A stretch of 64,000 nt of DNA. It comes from Pipra filicauda. Lineage: Eukaryota; Chordata; Aves; Passeriformes; Pipridae. Position 1 is the stretch's first letter; every line of letters starts with the position of its first letter. Below are positions 12,001 to 25,453 of this stretch, piece after piece. The stretch is taken from assembly GCF_003945595.2 (NCBI RefSeq), contig NW_024104358.1:496001-560000 (forward strand), written 5' to 3'. Position numbers and translations under genes: made by a program. The notes beneath the pieces were generated by a model. It made no database searches. It saw nothing but the letters and a program-made list of their open reading frames with translations, and was not told where the DNA came from.

Positions 12001-15000
12001 AATAAGTTATATTTCAGATTACCTTGAAACAGAGTGATGGGTTGTTGTTGCTTTTAAATGAAAGCAGTGAAAATTTAAGCAAAGAATCAGTAAGAAAACT
12101 AAAGCCTGGCAAGCAGATTTTCAAACCTGTCTGTTGCACAAGGGCAGGAGAGGCTGCAGAGGAGGAGGAGGAGTAACAGTAGTAATAAAATGATAATCCA
12201 CATTCTGAAATACAAAAGGTGAATCACTTTTGTTGTCAGTCAGCAAAGTGATAAGGACAAACAAGCCATTCGATAGCGACAAACTTCTGTGGAAAGTTTG
12301 AAACATCTGAAAATTGCTGGTGCTCTGAGATTCAGGCTATAGGAAACTGAGAATATTAAAACCAAACAAGAATAAAAGGCAGAGGAGTTTCAGCTGACAT
12401 TTTCAGAAATGCATTTAGTACAGGAAAGAATCCCTTTGGACTAGAAAGTAACTAACATAACCTTTTAGAAAAAGAGTCAAGGGACCCGACAGGAAAATAC
12501 AGAGCAGTCACATTCACAATCTACTTTCCAAGATCAAAAGGAAGAATAGTTAAAATAGCCAGACTTCTTTTGCTTCAAATGCATCCTTTGTTAAGACTTC
12601 TTTGAAGATCCCTCTGACACGCTGCTCATGAGAGATGCAGCCCTTAGCTAAGATGTCCTAGAGCACTTGATAATAACACAGCCCACCAGCAACAAATGTC
12701 TAATGTGAAGAAAGAAGCATCGACAGATAAGAAAGTAGAACAATGGGATAAGAATAACAGGTTGTCATAAACAAATCCTTCGTGTGCTGAAAAGAATGCC
12801 TGCATACCTCAGAGATCAGCGTTAGAACTGGCTCATTGCTTTGTCAACAAGTAAAGAGAAAAAAATAAAGAATTGAAATAGTTTATCTATTGCACATTAG
12901 CAGAAGAAAATGCACATTAAGACGGAAAAAAATAAGCTATGTCAACAGCGATTTACTCTCCAACATACCTGCCCTGGAAATGGCATGCAAGGCGTATTCC
13001 AGCTTCTTCTGGTAGGTAATTTATAAATAAACCCTAATGACATCAACAAAACAGCACAAATGTTTGCAGATGTCTCTTCAGGACTCAGCTAAGGTAGGTA
13101 GTTTGGGGGTTTCTGTTTTTAGGGACAGATCCTCAGCTGCTGTAAGATGGCACAGGTCTACTGACGCCAGGATGCCAAAAATTAAAACTAAGCACATACT
13201 TAAGACCTTATCTTGAAGCACAACAGCAGTACACACTATGCGCTGTTAAGGCTTGAAGAGGAGATTTATTGAAGACTCAGCTGTTAAATCCAGCTCTCTG
13301 GGGCTGCAGCCTGAAGACTTTACCCACGGTCACCATAAAGGATGTCCTTAAAGCCAACAGTATTAAATCTTTCCTGCTTCCATGGAGCCTTGCATGACTC
13401 AGTTCCTCTTTAGTGTTATTTGTCCCTGCACCTGCATATGTCCACTAATCTTTTATATATCATAGCAATCTAAACTGGCCACTATAAGTGATTCAGCAGA
13501 GGGATTTCATCTGCTCATTTGTTAGTAAAATGCTATGTATACCTTTAGTACTATATAAATAAATAATAAGGCTAACAAGGCTGACTCTATACATAGGGAC
13601 TTAAAAGTCAGACAATCTTAACATTAACATCAATCTGCCACTTTATTAGCAGTCCGTGAAGCTTGCAGATTCCTGGCCTAATGTGCACATGCCAGCCAGT
13701 TTCAGTTGGCAGCTTAGCTGCAGGTGACAAAACATCTTTTCTGACTTGCATAAAAATATGTGTGTAAGCAAAGAAAAACCCAAGAAAATAATATCTACTA
13801 TAAAGAAAAATGATACAGGACAACAAAGATATTTAGAAACTGGGAGGGAGATGGTGTATAAAGTCCCTGATGATTCAAAAGTGCAGAAAGATGTTGGGTT
13901 CAGTGATGCTGATGGTGATAGATTGGGCATTTGGCAACGTGTATCTCTTGTCGGTCCAAGCTGCTTGTCTGAATTCTTGTTGCCTTTGCTTTGTCTCTTT
14001 CATCTGAAATAATCTGTCAATACAGGGAGCATGGGAATGGAAACTGAATCCCTTACCTGACCAGGACTGAAAGAGCACTGCCAGGAGTGGGAAGGGGTAG
14101 GAGATGCAAGGGATGTGTGGGCTTACGCCAGATGTATCTGTTAAATAATGCAAACACATTAAACAACACAAACTGTGTTCTTTGTTCAGCACCATATGAA
14201 CTACACTCAGAGATCCTGTTTCAAACCTCAAAACTCATCAGTCTAAGGCCAAAACTCTCAGAGTTGGTTTTCAGAAATACTGGATTTGAGGATTTCCAAA
14301 CCCTGGCACACAAAAAGCTGGTACATTTAGAGAGGAGCACCTGGCACCTCCTGAAAGAGATTTGAGTCTGGGTGTACTATCAGTACAAGACATCCTTGAG
14401 ACAGATTAAGCATCTTATGAGACAAGATAGGGGAAGTGAAACAAAGGCTGGACAAGGTACCGGCAACGACACTGATAAAAGCAAAATCCTCATGTCCCCA
14501 CACTGAGTGAGGCATTTCCAGTCACTAATCTCTGTGTCTCATCTTTGCTAGATGGTCATTTGGAGGAAGTTTTGTTGTTACGCAGATGGATTCTCCAGCA
14601 CGAATCCCACTGTCTCCTTGATCAGCTCTCTGAAAATACTAGCCTTCATGTCAGAGTAATACAGGGTTATCTACACACTTTCCTCTTCTTCTGGTGCAAG
14701 AAAAGTGAAGGACTTACAATGACCGTGAAGACCACAGTGAGCACCTCACAGTGAAGTCCCCATTCCAGTGACAAGCATCAGAGCTTAAGAGAATTGTCAG
14801 TGACACACTGTAAGGGAGAACCCTCACTGCACTGAACCAGAGTACTCAGGCACATATTCATCCCATATACAAGGACTGTCAGCTGTTTTGTAAAGGGAAA
14901 CAACTACTGTACAAGTGGTGAAAAAACACTGTTCCACAGAAGACAGAATTGAATGTAACTACATGGCAGGGCAGGCAATACCAGAAAACAAATAAAATTA

Positions 15001-17549
15001 TATCAAAGAAACTGCTCCTGTATAAAAATCAAATCTTACTCAGATATGAATCCTGTTAACTTCAGCCTGGTGCAGGAGTATTCAGTTTTTCAGATGAAAG
15101 AAGGCTGCTGTAGGCATTTCTGTAAATAGGTTCTATTTTATCACAAATGAACTTAAAATGATTTTACAATTCTTTTCGTTTTGCTACGCTTTTACTGACA
15201 TTTTATTTTTTGACATCTTTACTCTCCTTTCTCTTGCCTGCATTCCATCCAGATAAAATAGACTAAGTAGCAAAGTGCCATTTTTCCTTTGGTATGACGG
15301 TCTTTCACCTTTGTGATCCTTTGGAGGACACCAAGTCTTGTGTTTAAATCACTAATCCCCTTTGGAGAAGGTCTCACTTTCTGGGTGGCTTCATCAGTCA
15401 GACCCACAAAGCGATCACTTCTCAATTTATATTATTTCAAATTACACTCCTTTATCTGTCATTGTCATACAGCACAGTAGGACATCTTTGGAAGATGACG
15501 GGGACTGTCTGTTTTGTCACATTCAGCTCTCTACTGCAATTAGAACCTGCTTGTCTGCTAACTAATCACACTTTGTCTGCCTCACAGTCATATTTTCACT
15601 TCTTCAGTTTCCACACAGCCTCCAGAATAATTTCAAATTTCTGAAATGGATATGATTTCTCGAGATTAAACTTCAGATCTATGCTGATGACCCCAGTTTT
15701 CACATAGCAGAAATCTTCCTCTTTCATCCTTCCTTGTCATCAAACATTAATCTTTCAGAATAAAGGACAGCATTGCACACAAGACACCGGATTCTAGATA
15801 CCTGCTTCCAATTTTCAGCTATGCCACAGCCTTCTCCAGGAGGTTTGCCACTGTCACTGGGAATGGGGCTTGCCTTCCCTGACTCAACTGTTCAGTCTAA
15901 GCTGTTCTCTACAGTTGAGAGAGAGGCATGACCAGCAGTCCTGGAGGCATCACTCACTGCAAGTATGTTTTACTTTCCTTTGACAAGTGGGAGAGCCTGG
16001 ACAACAGGGTTGACCACAGCTTTCAGATGCCTAATATTTATAAGGAAATCCTATCCTTACCTACTCTCCACCCCAGATCTCAAATATGGTAATAACAACC
16101 AAGACCTTCTTTCAGCTGTTATCAGCTGTCTCTGTTCAGGATATATAATGTTGTAACACTCATATTCTGTGTCAGAAGAGTGCCCAGTTAAACAAAAGAG
16201 GGACTGTACAAGCCTCCATTGCAGGAAAGGTTGAAGCATCATTCTAGGTCCTGTTAAACATCAGGGCAAACAGAGGAGGACACAGCCACCCTCCAAAGGC
16301 AGGTGAAGAGCTCTGCCAGCAGTTGACCACATCCATCCAGCTTTCCTCTGGTAGTCAATAGGAAGATTACTTGAGAATGATTTTCAGTATTCTTTCTATT
16401 TGGCTATATTCAGCTTATATTCCACAAATCTTTCATATTTACTGAATTTGTTAGTGTCACAGCATAGATTCATCATTTGAATACATGCAGTTGTTTGGCC
16501 TGCTATGCCCAGCTGTCACTCTCATCACCTTCCAACCTCATATTTCCTCATCTTGACGTCACGATTTTGAGCCACAAAGCTCTGAATGTTCAGAAACATC
16601 TGTAATTGAACTTTTTGATTCCAATGATTATCAAAATTGAGGTTAAATATGAAATTCACATCCACACCAGGTTGTGAATATCCAAATTTCAGAAATGCCC
16701 ATCTTATACCACATTATTAAGTTACTCAAGAGTTAGTTACTAAGAATAGATTCAAAATGTTTTGGATTTATCCACCATAGGTTAGAATTTACAACTAGCT
16801 TTTGGTTCACCCTTTCAATCAGATGTTAAGGAAGAAGAAGGGTAATCTAGTTCAGATCCTGTGACTTGTTAATATTGCAAGGATCAGGAGCCTCGGGCAG
16901 TTTGGCCAGAGCTGATCTCCACTCTTGGTCCAATGTTGAGAACATTTAGGAGTCCAGAAGCAGCAATTATCACTATAACAAAGTTTATGGCATCAGGAAC
17001 AACATAACAAGGAGAGGCTGCTGAAGCATTTCACTCACTTTTCACCAGGAAGACAATCTGTTCCTGGCTATCGTGCTCATATGAAGGCTGTGTTCGAATT
17101 TAGGTCTTGCCTTATATGGTCAAATAAGAATTCTATCTGTGCCTAAGGAACATTTCGTCTGAAGCTATTTTCTACTCTTCCTTTCTCCTTTAGCTAAGGC
17201 ACACTTCAGTAGATTCATTCTGAAAATGTTGTCCCCGTTATAAACGCAACCAGTATACACTGGCATCTTTTCATGGTACACGTATCACTGCACAGGTATT
17301 ACCAGCAGTAGCACAATTCCTATAGATCAATTATCCTGCTGACATTTGCTAAATGACCACCAGACAAGACAAGAGCTGCTATCATTCTCCTCCTAGTGTG
17401 ATGACAGATGGACAAATAGTTTTGTTCAGACAATTCTCAGAATTTTAGTCGAGCAGTTGAAATATATGAGGGTCAGAAAGAATTATTTCCTTCATCAACA
17501 TTTTTAATACAATGGTTTGCAATACACAGATATCGGGGCAGATGTATAC
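9081..17549. other. intergenic, nothing recognised
   Basis: Long AT-rich stretch with scattered short open frames. The longest are 134 codons at 10179-10583 (-) and 118 codons at 13875-14231 (-). None shows a domain, codon signature or splice pattern that I recognise. No tRNA, rRNA or recognisable repeat was seen. Confidence 0.35.
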
Positions 17550-17832
17550 ATCAGGCAGCTATCAGTAAGACAAGAGGGCATGGTCTTAAGCTCTGCCAGG
17601 GGAGGTTTAGGTTGGATATTAGGAAGAAATTCTTTACAGAGAGGGTAATCAGACATTGGAATGGGCTGCCCAGGGAAGTGGTGGATTCTCCGTCCCTGGA
17701 GGTTTTTAAGATGAGACTGGATATGGCACTTAGTGCCATGGTCTAGTAACCACAGCGGTAGTGGATCAAGGGTTGGACTTGGTGACCTCAGAGGTCCCTT
17801 CCAACCCGGCTGATTCCATGATTCCATGATTT
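17550..17832 (+). mobile_element. CR1 LINE 3' end
   Basis: This is the last roughly 280 bp of a CR1. It has the ORF2 C-terminal segment ([17 protein letters not shown] and [21 protein letters not shown] when translated on +), then the short 3' UTR with the CAGAGGTCCCTTCCAACC motif, and tandem ATTCCATG terminal repeats at 17814-17832. The copy is 5'-truncated and not functional. It resembles the CR1 3' end at 54430-54732. Confidence 0.92.
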
Positions 17833-20800
17833 CATATGGATATACGGTCACATACAAACAGATACAGATATACACATACACATTTAACATGCAATACAGA
17901 ATATGCAATATTAGCTTATATGGTTCATACATTTTTATAAACACATGTAGATAAATGTAGATATGTGTATGGAATATATTCTTAAGATGTGGCATTCAGT
18001 TGCATATAACTCATTTTAAATTTATTTATGTTGTCTGTTTCTTCAATTTTTCAGAAATCACTTATGTCCTGAATGACTTCCTAACAGCCCTTACTTAGAT
18101 GGGTCAATACTAATCCAATTTTTTTATAGACCTTACAGCACAAAGCATGGCAATTTCAATAATAAAATTACTTATTATTTTTACAGTTCTCCAAAGTGTG
18201 ATGTTGACCTGAGTTTGGAATGCCAATTAACTCAAAGCTAAGCACATGTTTAAGTACTTTCCTGGATCAGAGTCAATAAAATCAGCTGAGACGGGATTCA
18301 TGAAAGGTGAACTTATGAATCATTAGCATGGAAATGGTCATGGAGCCTTTTTAAGTAAATTACATAGGGAGACTGGACACAAACAAAGAGAAGAGACACT
18401 AATAACTGGCCCTGTTGGATGTGGCAGGACGCTGAGATCAGGAGAAGGATCCGGCAAAGGTATCCCAGTAAGAACCTGTCTCTGTTCACTCAGATCATAT
18501 GTAAGATTGCTACTGCTTTCCCATGACCTTAATATGGCCCTAACAATGGGGAAAGGAGCCAAGCCAGGAGATTCAGGTGCAGTCTTGCAGCACTGGGGAC
18601 TGCATAGGTGTTTGCATCCACCACTCAAGTCAATATTAAGGGACTGCAAAAATATTAGCATGTTGATGGAAATCAAGTCTGGAGCTCCCTCAAAAAACAC
18701 AAAACATGCTGCAGCTGTGCAGCTGGAGCGATGCAACAGCATCACCTTTGAGTCAATATAAACAATTTTATATATACATGGTATAAAAACATCAACCATG
18801 TTCTCTAAAGCAGTTTGGATGCAGCATTACTTCAGTATTTCAGTATTTTCAGTAGAATAATCACTAGCACTGTCCTTAGCCTGGATTCCTGTTTTGCTCT
18901 CAGAGATTCCATGTCCCTCCTGTTGCAGATCTCCTGCACCTTTGAAAAACCCAGGGTGAAGGATATGCAGACTAAAAAATTGGTGAAAATTATGGAAAAT
19001 TGGATGAACTAAAACATGCTCTTCTCATAAGATCTGTACTGTTCATATGAAGATCTTGATACTTAAATTCTAAGGCTAAAGACTGAGGCACAGCAAAGTA
19101 CTGACTCCTAGTATATTTACTATATAAGGATGAAAGATTGTTGGTCCCTCTGGGATTATGAGTCTGAGAAGCATTGTTATTTCAGACCCGATGTTAAGGC
19201 CATTAATGATTCAATGCAGCCTTTTCCTTTACTTCAGTAGCTGCAGTTCTACCCCTAACATCATTTTTTTCCCATTTAGCCTGAGGATTTGATGTGATTA
19301 ACATCTGAAATATATTACTTGTGTTGGTGTTAATTAATTTAGCTGATATATTACAACTTTTAAACGCTATTGGTCATGGAAGGCAGAACGATAGGGTTAA
19401 TTAATTCTGAAGAATTTTAACCATATACAAAAGTATTTTTAAAATGAAACAACATGAAATCGGAGAAAGACTTTTCTCTATCATACTTCATTAGGATCCC
19501 TTAGGTCCTATAAAGAAGACAGTATTCTCCCAGTAAACTTGTGTTAGATGGGTAATACAGGAACAATGTGCTCTCAGTCCGGATTTCAAATAGTTATCTC
19601 AGCAAAAATATGCATCTTAGAAATGGCCCTGAATTTACTGTTAGCGGGACCAAGTTCATCAATCCCACATTCTAAAGTCTCCCAAACTAAGACTTAGATT
19701 CTGCAGTTCACATTTTGAATCTGTATGAATCAAATCTTTTTAAGTTTCTCCCTCATTAATTTTCAGTCAGGATTGTCAGTTAATAAAATACAGCATGGCA
19801 CAGATGCTCAACTCATGTAAATTTTCCTGACTCCTGCCACTTGATAGCTGTCTCTTTGACGTCAGTGGAACCATGACAATTGCCATCAACCCCAATGTTC
19901 ATTTTTTCCCTCCTGTTATCCACTTCCCCAAAGACATGAATCACTAGATGCTGCCACTGCTGTCATATAGTGCCATATAGACAAAAGATAAGTCACCTAG
20001 AAAACTTCACAATTCACGCTATCAGAGGATACGGATTTGAAAAAGTAGTTTGACTGAAATGACAAATGATGAAACACTGAATTGACCTCTGCACTGTAGT
20101 TTTCTTCTTTTCACGCTTAAGTATAAGGTTTTAATTCTCCTCATGCTTGCAGCTATTACTCAGCAGATATCAGCTGCTGAAGGACCTCTTCCTACCCCCT
20201 CAATACTGTATGTTCGCTCTGTCACTTCTGGCACTAATGGAAGCAGCATCCCTAAATACAATTCTATCACTAAACATTAAGAAGAAAGATTGGATAGCAG
20301 GGTTGCATCTCTGGTGGGAATATCTGCACAGGCTGACAGAATAAAAAAGAATATTTGAAAGACGTCTTTTTAAAGCTCCAAGTAAAGGACTGTCCTAAAG
20401 TGTGTGGAACGCAGCCTGGTATATTATAATTTTTCTGCATGAAATTAAAAATTCATTTAATTTCAGCTGCAGTAGCAACAGGGCACAGATTTAATCTGTA
20501 AGCATTCTTTCTAGACCCAGATTTTCATTCAGATTTTTCTGCATTATTTATGCCTTTTTTCCATACACTAATTTGGCACCTGCACGCGAGAAATAAAGAC
20601 ATATGGGCCTGAAGATCCTCAGCTCAAGCAATGAGAGCTAAGGATAATACCTCTAGAAATTAAAAATAGAAAAAGAAGCCTACAATAACATTACTTTCAT
20701 CTTTTCTTTTTTCACAGTGATGCATGGATTGTTATTATTGTTACCAGCCTCACAACAAGACAGCATACTGGGTCTTTCTTTTGTTGATAACAACATGGTT

Positions 20801-23800
20801 GGTATTTGCTAATGCTTTCTAAAAAGGCATCTTCTAGAGGGTTAGTAGTGATTAAAATAACATTTAAAAGTCACACTTCTTAACCCCAAGGCTGTCATAC
20901 TTGTCACGTGTGCCAACAATACCCTTATAGCATTAAAATGGAAGAATTTTCAGATGTCTAGTTGAACAATAAATAGCAAGCTTGAAGGTGTTTGGTTATC
21001 TTGCTTTATTGTGGTTTCTTTGCTTGAACAATCAAACTAATTAGTCGTGTTCTCCTTTTCATGTTACTACTTTATGGTCTGTTTCACTTCAGGCTTTCTC
21101 TCTAATTATTATCAAAAATATGACATGTGATATGTCTTTCAGATAGTGCTGGCCAGAAATTTTCCATCAAAAACTTTCATTTGATGAATGGCTTCTATTC
21201 AGTTAAATGAAAACATCTGTAGCTAGTTCTCACATCATATATTAAAAGATGAGCACTTTCAGACAGAAACCTCCCTCTTGCACATCTCAGAAGTAAAAAA
21301 TCGCTGAAAAACAAACAAAAATAACTTAAATCATTTTACTGGAGTCACTGGAGATCAAGTGAAAGGAACTGGGAATGAGGAGAACATGTTTTTTTAACAA
21401 ATTCTGTTTGCTATCACCACACATGCAGTTCTCTTGAAATATTGAAAATCCCTGGTGGAAATGTCTTAATTGACTTTTGGCATAGTTTGTTTTTTTAAGG
21501 CCTACATTTAGGGCCTTTTTTAATTATTTTTTTTAATGTGGTCTTTTAAAATCCAAACCAAATCTTCCTGCATTACAGGAAGCAGGTAACTGCAACTGAA
21601 CAACCAGATAATGGTTGCTTTAAGATCTATGAAGGAGGTACAGGATGGTAGCAGCCTGCTGCAACAGTCAAGGTGATTTCTCAGCACTGCCAGTGCAAAT
21701 AAAAAGCATATCATGCCACCTGCTAATGCAGCAAGATTGTTCTGCGGAGGAGCTGAAGACCCATTTGAAGGACTCAGTAGGAAGGTTTTACATGAGAGGG
21801 GACTTACACTTTTTCTGTTTCTCCTTTTCTTTGAGAATTCAATACATTGGTTGAAAACATTTGGATTTTCTCCGAATTCTTCGCTATGATATCATGTAAT
21901 TTTAACGTATTCTGCCTCTCTACCCTTACAATTTGTCTGTCTGCATTCTTGCTCTTCCCATATCTGTAAAGTCAGAAGCAGCCATGAGAGTTTTCTTAGG
22001 TTTGAGACAGCTCCTCTGCTGTCCCTGACAAAGTACCACCACCAGCAAGTCTATGGTAGCTCCTTTCAAAGGAATATCACTGTACGTCTCATCTGTAACA
22101 GCCTGATACTGAGGCAGAGACTGATATTTGAGCTCTCTGTGGCTGACACTCCTTTCTTCCTCTTGTCATTATTATTTCAGTAAAAGCATTGCTACTAGCT
22201 GTGGTCCAGTCTCTACTCACAGCCAACTGGAAGTAAGCCATTCCAATCCAAAGCACAAATTCTCCAAATTCTCCAAGCATTACCATGTTTTGAAATCCTC
22301 ATATTGTCACACTGCATGTATGTTCACTCTGCTAATAAGCCTTTTTGAGTTGTAACCTTAGAACATGCTTAGATCTCAGATCACTAATTATCATCTTCAT
22401 TCCAGGAAAAGCCTTGTTCCAGATACTGACAAACCTGTCAAACTGAAACAACACCAGACTTTTCACTCACTTCACACAGCATTCATGGAAAAAGCACTTG
22501 CTCACACCACATTTCATGTTAGAAAAAGCCCCGATAACAATTAAAAAAACAACAACTCCACTAAATTCCATTATTCTCTTAAAATTGACATGGATTACAA
22601 GATTATGAGGTTTCTTCTTCAGTAGTTTGCTTTTCTTCCATTCCATTTTTCCTTTTAAAGATTCTAGTCATAAGAACAAAGAAAAAACATGTATTTGTTA
22701 TGGTGTACTCATAGGTAAGAAGAGCAGACTACCACGGTCAGGAGCACTCTGCCACCAATGGTCTGGGAGGTAACAGGAGAGAGAAATAATTTCCAGTAGG
22801 CAGCATGTGTGTTGCTGCCCTTTTGCAAAGTTTAGAAGTGTCAAATAGTATGCATATGGACTGTTCCACGCCAACTGACCTTGAACCCAGAGAACAGTCT
22901 TGATGAACATTTAATTTATTAGTATAGTTGCAGCTATACAGAGTTTACTGAGCATCTGTTTCACACACAACACACCCCACAAGTTACAAAACCCTTTCCA
23001 ACATGCCATAATTAGGAGACACAATGTTTAATAAAAAAGAGCTAAAATGTAATGTGCAATTAGTGCTGATCCAGCAAGACAATGAGCTTTGCCATCATCC
23101 AAGCCTGCACTAGTTGGGAATGTAGTCAGTAAAAATGGCCAGATGTTGTATATAGATTTCAGGTTATAATGAGAAATATACTGCTTCTAGTAATTGTGAT
23201 ATACATCTGGAAGGTTATATAGGAACAGGATGGAAAACTCTGGGGAAATAGAGGACATCCTCCACTCTGTAACATACTGCTTGTAATATTACACAGAGGG
23301 AATGTGGCCAGAAGTTTTGCATAAATAATGACAACGAGTCAATCCAGGAATCCCGCAGTAATGCATCAGCTTAGAGGGATGATTTGTGTTCGGGCATCTG
23401 CCTCCAGCTATGCTTTTTTCTTATCTATCATTCCATTCCCTATTTCACATAGTCTTATATCACTGGGAAGACACAAGTGGCATTTGACTTGCATCGAGAG
23501 ATGATGGCTTTCGCAGACAGGATCTGCACTGTAGATCTTTCATGCCCTTATAACTTTTCCAGCATTGCCATCTACACTGTTGATGACTTTCATGGTAAAT
23601 TAGGACACTCCAACCTCCTTATCCAAAAACCATTAGGTCCCTTTTTAATCTATCTTCTTCCTAGCTGTGAAATATACAATCTCTGAATTGTAAAGCACCG
23701 AAGACAAGGACTATTTTCTTCTGTGCTCACAGAGCAGAATGAGGTTATACTCTTGCCTGGAGTCTTCTGCTGCTACCACAACATATCTGACATGACCACA

Positions 23801-24357
23801 TAATGTATGTCTGGGTTTCTTCAAATCATTCTGAAGCTACTAAAAAGAAAACAAGAAGAGCAAAATTTACCTTAGGATGAATATATTGTGTGAATGAATG
23901 TCTAAATGAGAGAGTGAACGACAGAGAATGAGTCCATGAATGGTTACACATGCAGGGGAGCTACTGACCAGAATGCAAAAATTCCCAGGACTAGATTTGT
24001 AGCACCAGAAGGGTTGATCTTACTATCTTGTTAATACCTGCTTTACATGCCATCCATGTGTGCATGCAATATCTGATTCACATGCAGAACGGGTTGTGGA
24101 ATCTCTGAATAAGAAATGAGGCTAGAGAATCTAAATTGATTGACACTGAATAAATCACAAGTAATTTTGTTCGTAAGAAGGAAATTAAGGTGAAAGAAAA
24201 CATCTTTTGCCACAGATACAAGAAACAACAATGAGCCTTATAATACTTCAAGAATACAGATATTCTTTGAAATCAGCTGACAGGTGGTCAGTGTTCTCCC
24301 AAATGACAGTGGGGTACGCTTGTTCCCGTGAAGTCACAGAGAATGTTTTCACCTACG
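17833..24357. other. intergenic, nothing recognised
   Basis: An ACATACAGATATACA-type low-complexity patch follows the CR1 tail (about 17835-17965). Beyond it I see no gene or repeat family. A 153-codon - strand open frame (18338-18799) has no recognisable domain and is probably chance. Confidence 0.4.
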
Positions 24358-25453
24358 TATTGGGTTTCTGTGGCCAGGTTTTGGTAGTGGGGGGACTGTA
24401 GGGGTGGCTTCTGTGAGAAGCTGCTGGACGCTACCCACATGTCCAGTAGAGCCAATGCCAGCCATCTCCAGAATGGACCCAGTACTGGCCAGGTTGAGCC
24501 AATCAGGAATGATAGTAACACCTCCATGATAACATATTTAAGAAGGAGAAAAAAAAAGTTGTGAGACAGGTGAATATTGCAGTCAGAGAAGAGCAGACTG
24601 AGAACATGTGAACAACTTTGCAGACACCAAGGTCAGGGGAGAAGGAGGGGGAGGAAGTGCTCCAGGTGCCAGAGCTGAGGTTCCCCTCCATCCTGTGATG
24701 CGGACCATGCTGAGGCAGCTGTGCCCCTGCAGCTCATACAGGACCGTAGGAGTGCAGAGACCCACCTGTAGCCGATGGAGGAGCCCGTGCCAGAGCAGGT
24801 AGATGCCCAAAGGAGGCTGTGACCCTGTGGCAGGCCCATGCTGGAGCAGGATCCTGGCAGGAACCTACTGACCCATGGGGAGAGACGCCCATGCTGCAGC
24901 AGGCTTTCCTGGTAGGACTTGTGGACCTGTGGGGGACCCAGGCTGGAGCAGCCTGTGCCTGAAGGACTGCACACTGTGGAAAAATGACCCACGCTGCAGC
25001 AGTTTGTGTAGAACTGTTGCCCATGGGATGGACTCACGCTGGAGAAGTTTATGAAGGACTGTCTCCCATGGGAGGGAACCCACAGGATGCAGGGAAAGGA
25101 CTCCTCTCCCTGAGCAGCGACCGAAACAACAACTGACCGTAACCCCCGTTCCCTGTCTCCCTGTGCCACTGGAGTGGAGAAGGTAGAACTTAGAAGGAGG
25201 GAGAGGAAAGGGTTTTTAAGATTTATTTTTACTTCTCATTCTCCTGCTCTGATTCTGTTAGTAATAAATTTAATCCATATCCCTACTTTGAGTCTGTTTA
25301 GCCTGTGATGGTGATCAGTAAGTGATCTCTCCCAGTCCTTATCTCAACTCATGAACCCTTCCTTATATTTTCTCTCCTCTGTCCACTTGCAGAGGAGAGT
25401 GAGAGAGTGGCCTTAGTAGGTACCTGGCATCCAGCCAGGGTCAACCCGCTACA
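24358..25453 (+). mobile_element. solo LTR of an endogenous retrovirus, near full length
   Basis: A 1.1-kb element homologous along its length to the one at 61203-62227. It starts TATTGGGTTT and ends in GGTCAACCCGCTACA. Shared landmarks include a CATATTTAAG TATA-like box (about 24532), the TGTGAACAAC/GAGAAACA segment, a central array of degenerate units of some 60-70 bp built around CTGGAGCAG and CCCATGG, an AATAAA signal (25263-25268) and a 3' block with CTGGCATCCAGCCAGGG. The 5-bp word CCTAC occurs at 24352-24356 and 25455-25459. This may be the target-site duplication if the ends are shifted by one base. No gag, pol or env sequence adjoins it, so it is a solo LTR. Resemblance to passerine TguLTR5-type LTRs is from memory. 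Confidence 0.82.
24690..25100 (+). repeat. degenerate tandem array inside the LTR
   Basis: Repeated units carry the words CTGGAGCAG, CACGCTG(C/G)AG, CCCATGGGA and GAAGGACTG at roughly 60-70 bp spacing. The same array occurs in the LTR at 61203, so it belongs to the LTR family rather than being a local expansion. It keeps several overlapping - strand frames open, including one of 178 codons. I regard these as non-coding. Confidence 0.6.

Noticed and set aside
13646..14231. Pair of overlapping - strand frames (94 and 118 codons)
   Set aside because: They overlap + strand frames of similar length, as in chance open regions. No motif recognised.
17504..17995. 163-codon - strand open frame
   Set aside because: It runs antisense through a CR1 3' end and a TA/CA low-complexity patch. 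The frame is a shadow of the repeat.
18338..18799. 153-codon - strand open frame
   Set aside because: No recognisable domain. It overlaps an 84-codon frame on the other strand, and nothing nearby suggests a gene.
24633..25169. 178-codon - strand open frame, the longest in the window
   Set aside because: It lies antisense within the tandem array of a solo LTR. Its repeated GSPSTG/HKLLQ-like residues mirror the DNA repeats, and neighbouring frames are also open. No domain is present.
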